DNA of 8,737 nt from JAHWJX01 sp036386655 (GTDB taxonomy: Bacteria > Pseudomonadota > Alphaproteobacteria > Caulobacterales > Caulobacteraceae): contig DASVVG010000017.1 of the NCBI GenBank assembly GCA_036386655.1, positions 1-8,737 on the forward strand, in the 5' to 3' direction. How positions within the stretch are numbered: position 1 is the stretch's first letter; each line of letters opens with the position of its first letter. Positions 6,833 to 8,737 of this stretch are shown here, piece by piece. A model generated the notes under the pieces. It saw nothing but the letters and a program-made list of their open reading frames with translations, did not search any database and was not told the DNA's origin. The position numbers and the translations under genes are program-made.

Positions 6833-6861
6833 AGGATCGGGCCGAAGCCGAGGGCCGTCAA
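6833..6861 (-). promoter_or_regulatory. Possible sigma-70 promoter for DUF2975-HTH
   Basis: On the minus strand TTGACG (6861-6856) is a good -35 match. After a 17-base spacer comes GATCCT (6838-6833), a weak -10 sharing three of six bases with TATAAT. Transcription would start near 6826, placing the hairpin at 6793-6825 at the 5' end of the message. Only the -35 half is convincing. Confidence 0.25.
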
Positions 6862-6871
6862 ACCCGGGGCC

Positions 6872-6991
6872 TCAGCCGGCGAACGCTTGCGTCACCGTGG
6901 CGTAGGCGGCCACGGGAAGGGCGGCGAGCAGCGCGGCGGCGCCGACGGTCATGCTGACGCGATCGAGAAAAGAGGAAATCGAACCGATCAT
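6872..6991 (-). CDS. Small hydrophobic 39-residue protein, unknown
   Basis: The ATG at 6991 has a clear GGAG at 7003-7000, eight bases upstream, and gives 39 residues. A short amphipathic start (MIGSISSFLDRVS) is followed by one hydrophobic segment at about 14-34, rich in Ala, Val and Leu, and a short polar tail (TVTQAFAG). This looks like a single-pass membrane miniprotein. The ALPVAAYA end could instead be read as a signal-peptidase site, but then almost nothing would be left. The frame is open further upstream, with in-frame ATGs at 7048 and 7123, but those extensions add low-complexity, basic sequence and lack a comparable ribosome site, so the short form is preferred. It is divergent from rdgB. 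I do not recognise a family, and no function is proposed. Expression is supported by the ribosome site and the AT-rich upstream region. Confidence 0.6.
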   Translation of the reverse strand: MIGSISSFLDRVSMTVGAAALLAALPVAAYATVTQAFAG

Positions 6992-6999
6992 CTTGTGGT

Positions 7000-7003
7000 C
7001 TCC
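7000..7003 (-). promoter_or_regulatory. Shine-Dalgarno deciding the start of the 39-residue gene
   Basis: GGAG on the minus strand lies eight bases before the ATG at 6991. The longer in-frame starts at 7048 and 7123 have no equally good site, so this selects the short protein. Confidence 0.6.
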
Positions 7004-7023
7004 ACTTCGTTTGTTTGTGCGGT

Positions 7024-7042
7024 GCAGCAGAAAACCTGCTGC
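7024..7042 (-). repeat. Seven-base hairpin in the leader of the 39-residue gene
   Basis: GCAGCAG (7024-7030) pairs perfectly with CTGCTGC (7036-7042) across a five-base loop. On the minus strand it falls in the presumed leader about 33 bases before the start codon. On the plus strand it is followed by TGTCATTTTTG, a loosely terminator-like tail, but no plus-strand gene lies just upstream to need one. Its role is unknown. Confidence 0.35.
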
Positions 7043-7130
7043 TGTCATTTTTGTAAGGTCCGGCTTGGGCTTGCCTCCCCGTTCCTCACCTTCAGGGATA
7101 TGCCCCAAGAGGGTTTCGGACAAATTAAAT

Positions 7131-7145
7131 TATCGAAAGTCGATA
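7131..7145. promoter_or_regulatory. Perfect 15-base dyad in the divergent promoter region (possible operator)
   Basis: TATCGA (7131-7136) and TCGATA (7140-7145) are exact complements around AAG. The dyad sits in a markedly AT-rich patch (about 7110-7170) between the 39-residue gene and rdgB, where both promoters should lie. It overlaps -10-like bases on both strands (GATATT at 7142-7147 on plus; GATAAT at 7134-7129 on minus). It fits an operator for a dimeric regulator; the regulator is not identified. Confidence 0.35.
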
Positions 7146-7186
7146 TTACGTTTTCGCAATGCATTACGAGGCTGTAAGGTGAGCGC

Positions 7187-7786
7187 ATGGCCCTGACCCT
7201 GATCGGCGAACCGCGCCTGGTGATCGCCACGCACAATCCCGGGAAGGTCCCGGAGATCGCCGCCCTGCTGGACGGCCGATTCGCGGTGGTCTCCGCCGGC
7301 GAGCTCGGGCTGCCGGAGCCCGAGGAGACCGAGGCCACCTTCACAGGCAACGCCCTGCTGAAGGCGCGCGCGGCCGCCGACGCGTCCGGGTTGCCGGCGC
7401 TGGCCGACGACTCCGGCCTGTCGGTGACGGCGCTGGGCGGGGCGCCGGGGGTGCTGTCCGCGCGGTGGGCCGGACCCGAGCGGGACTTCGGCGCGGCCAT
7501 GGACCGGCTCGAGCAGGAGGTGGCCGCGACGGGCTCCGCCGACTTCTCGGCATGGTTCACCTCGGCGCTGGCGGTGGCCTGGCCCGGCGGGCCCGGTGTC
7601 GTCGTCGAGGGCCGGGTGGACGGGGCGCTGGTGTTCCCGCGCCGAGGGCTGCGCGGCTTCGGCTACGACCCGGTCTTCCAACCCGAGGGGGAAAGCCTCA
7701 CCTTCGGCGAGATGGATCCTGAGCGGAAAGACGCGATCAGCCACCGCGCCCGCGCCTTCACGGCGCTGAAGGCCGCGCTGCTGTGA
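7187..7786 (+). CDS. rdgB: RdgB/HAM1-type dITP/XTP pyrophosphatase
   Basis: This 199-residue cytoplasmic enzyme hydrolyses dITP, ITP and XTP to the monophosphate and pyrophosphate, keeping deaminated purines out of DNA and RNA. The family motifs are in order: ATHNPGK (14-20) for phosphate binding; FTGNALLKA (52-60); ADDSGL (73-78), whose aspartates are the catalytic and metal-binding region; GFGYDPVF (157-164); and SHRARAF (185-191) for base recognition. Length is typical (E. coli RdgB is 197). The ATG at 7187 is preceded by AAGGTGAG at 7176-7183, a good ribosome site. The stop TGA overlaps the GTG start of hemW, so the two are almost certainly cotranscribed and coupled. In many alphaproteobacteria rph lies directly before rdgB; here that place is taken by a divergent miniprotein and an AT-rich promoter-like gap. 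Confidence 0.95.
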   Translation: MALTLIGEPRLVIATHNPGKVPEIAALLDGRFAVVSAGELGLPEPEETEATFTGNALLKARAAADASGLPALADDSGLSVTALGGAPGVLSARWAGPERDFGAAMDRLEQEVAATGSADFSAWFTSALAVAWPGGPGVVVEGRVDGALVFPRRGLRGFGYDPVFQPEGESLTFGEMDPERKDAISHRARAFTALKAALL

Positions 7787-8737
7787 ACGCGCCGCCGCCG
7801 ATCGGCGTCTACGTCCACTGGCCGTACTGCGCCCGCATCTGCCCCTACTGCGACTTCAACGTCGTGCGCGACCGCGGCCAGTCCCAGCAGCGGGCGCTGG
7901 CTCAGGCGATCGTGCGGGACCTGGAGGCGCAGGCGGCGCTGACGGGGCCGCGCCGGCTGGTGTCGGTGTTCCTGGGCGGCGGGACGCCCTCTCTGATGGA
8001 CCCGGCTTGGGCCGCCGAGATCGTCGCGGCGGCGCGGCGGCTGTGGCCCGCCGACGGCGAGATCGAGGTGACGCTGGAAGCCAACCCCACGGACGCGGAA
8101 AGCGAGCGCTACGCCGGGTTCGCCACCGCGGGCGTGAACCGGCTGTCGCTGGGCGTGCAGTCGCTCGACGATGAGGCGCTCCGCTTCCTGGGGCGCAACC
8201 ACGGCGCCGCGGAGGCCCGCCGGGCCGCGACGGTGGCGGCCGCGGCGTTCCCGAGGTTGTCGGTGGACCTGATCTACGCCTTGCCGGGGCAGGGCCCGGA
8301 GGCCTGGTCGCGCGAGCTGGACGCGGTGCTGGCCCTCGGAGCCGAGCACGTCTCGCCCTACCAGCTGACCATCGAGCCGGGGACCGCGTTTGACCGCGCC
8401 GTCGGGCGCGGGCGCTGGGCGCCGGCCGACCCGGAGACCGCCGCGGACCTCTACGAGCTGACCCAGACCCGGCTCGAAGCCGCCGGGTTCGAGGCCTACG
8501 AGGTGTCGAACCACGCCCGCGGCCCGGCCGCACGCTCCCGCCACAACCTCGTCTACTGGCGCGGCGAGGACTACGCCGCGGCCGGCCCCGGCGCTCACGC
8601 CCGGCTGACGCGGGACGGTGTCCGCACGGCCGGGCGCGCCCACCGCGGGGTGCGCGACTACATCGCCGCGGTTGAGACCGGCGGGACGGGCTGGGAGGAG
8701 ACGGAGGCGCTGAGCCCGCGCGACGCTTCCGCCGAGC
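7783..8737 (+). CDS. hemW: HemW-type radical SAM heme chaperone (3' truncated by window)
   Basis: The frame is open from a GTG at 7783 to the window end, giving 318 codons; a full HemW has about 380, so the C-terminal end is missing. The GTG start overlaps the rdgB stop as GTGA. The radical SAM cluster motif is C16-x3-C20-x2-C23, within YCARICPYCDF. Further family marks are GGGTPS (65-70), EANP (99-102), GVQS (124-127), DLIYALPGQ (162-170), YQLTIEPGT (193-201), HNLVYW (254-259) and GPGAH (268-272). HemW proteins, once annotated as oxygen-independent coproporphyrinogen oxidase (HemN-like), bind heme and are thought to deliver it to apo-proteins. The CPYCDF and HNLxYW segments favour HemW over true HemN. 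The gene follows rdgB, a common alphaproteobacterial order, with no separate promoter or ribosome site evident, so translational coupling is expected. Confidence 0.95.
   Translation, partial: MNAPPPIGVYVHWPYCARICPYCDFNVVRDRGQSQQRALAQAIVRDLEAQAALTGPRRLVSVFLGGGTPSLMDPAWAAEIVAAARRLWPADGEIEVTLEANPTDAESERYAGFATAGVNRLSLGVQSLDDEALRFLGRNHGAAEARRAATVAAAAFPRLSVDLIYALPGQGPEAWSRELDAVLALGAEHVSPYQLTIEPGTAFDRAVGRGRWAPADPETAADLYELTQTRLEAAGFEAYEVSNHARGPAARSRHNLVYWRGEDYAAAGPGAHARLTRDGVRTAGRAHRGVRDYIAAVETGGTGWEETEALSPRDASAE

Noticed and set aside
6992..7123. 83-residue version of the small protein, starting at 7123
   Set aside because: The extension crosses the probable leader hairpin, lacks a ribosome site comparable with the GGAG at 7003-7000, and adds sequence unlike a signal or domain. 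The choice is not certain.
7663..8643. Open frame of 326 codons on the minus strand opposite rdgB and hemW
   Set aside because: It is antisense to HemW, which carries the radical SAM motif and many family signatures; low-complexity shadow.
1..8737. Search for tRNA, rRNA, CRISPR repeats, transposase genes, attachment sites and riboswitch cores
   Set aside because: Nothing recognisable was seen on either strand. No regularly spaced repeats, no transposase motifs, and no gap longer than about 195 bases without a gene.
1..8737. A new defence, toxin-antitoxin or mobile system
   Set aside because: The genes are housekeeping enzymes, a peptidase pair and a known DUF2975-HTH module; no nuclease, toxin, integrase or reverse transcriptase motif is present.

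Overview
This is a GC-rich chromosomal window with dense coding and only short gaps. The content points to an alphaproteobacterium, most plausibly Caulobacterales or a near relative. The grounds are the rdgB-hemW overlap, the Dcp-like M3 peptidases built as lipoproteins, and the overall base composition. The taxonomic call is inference, and the family level is unsure. I see no insertion sequence, CRISPR array, tRNA, rRNA or prophage gene. Most of the content looks like ordinary housekeeping sequence.

Layout. (1) Bases 2-373, plus strand: the 3' end of an unrecognised helical protein. (2) Bases 375-404: a hairpin with a T-tract that terminates the converging minus-strand transcript. (3) Bases 411-4854, minus strand: two tandem, clearly homologous M3-family zinc peptidases, each with a lipoprotein signal peptide, 13 bases apart and probably one operon. 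(4) Bases 4855-5001: a divergent gap rich in short perfect inverted repeats. (5) Bases 5002-5877, plus strand: glutamate racemase (murI), for D-glutamate in peptidoglycan. (6) Bases 5882-6763, minus strand: a DUF2975 membrane protein followed by a YozG-like Cro/C1 HTH regulator with an unusual acidic and AT-hook-like tail. (7) Bases 6872-6991, minus strand: a 39-residue hydrophobic protein with a good Shine-Dalgarno. (8) Bases 6992-7186: a divergent, AT-rich gap with a perfect 15-base dyad. (9) Bases 7187-8737, plus strand: rdgB (ITP/XTP pyrophosphatase), overlapped by four bases by a GTG-started hemW that runs off the window.

How the genes fit together. The peptidase pair probably degrades oligopeptides in the cell envelope. 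murI feeds cell-wall synthesis. rdgB cleans the nucleotide pool, and hemW is a heme-chaperone-type radical SAM protein. The DUF2975-HTH pair is a recurring two-gene module of unknown function. I did not find a convincing new multi-gene system. The items most worth a second look are the HTH protein's tail, the two-residue deletion in the active-site segment of the downstream peptidase, the 39-residue protein, and the dyads in the two divergent gaps.
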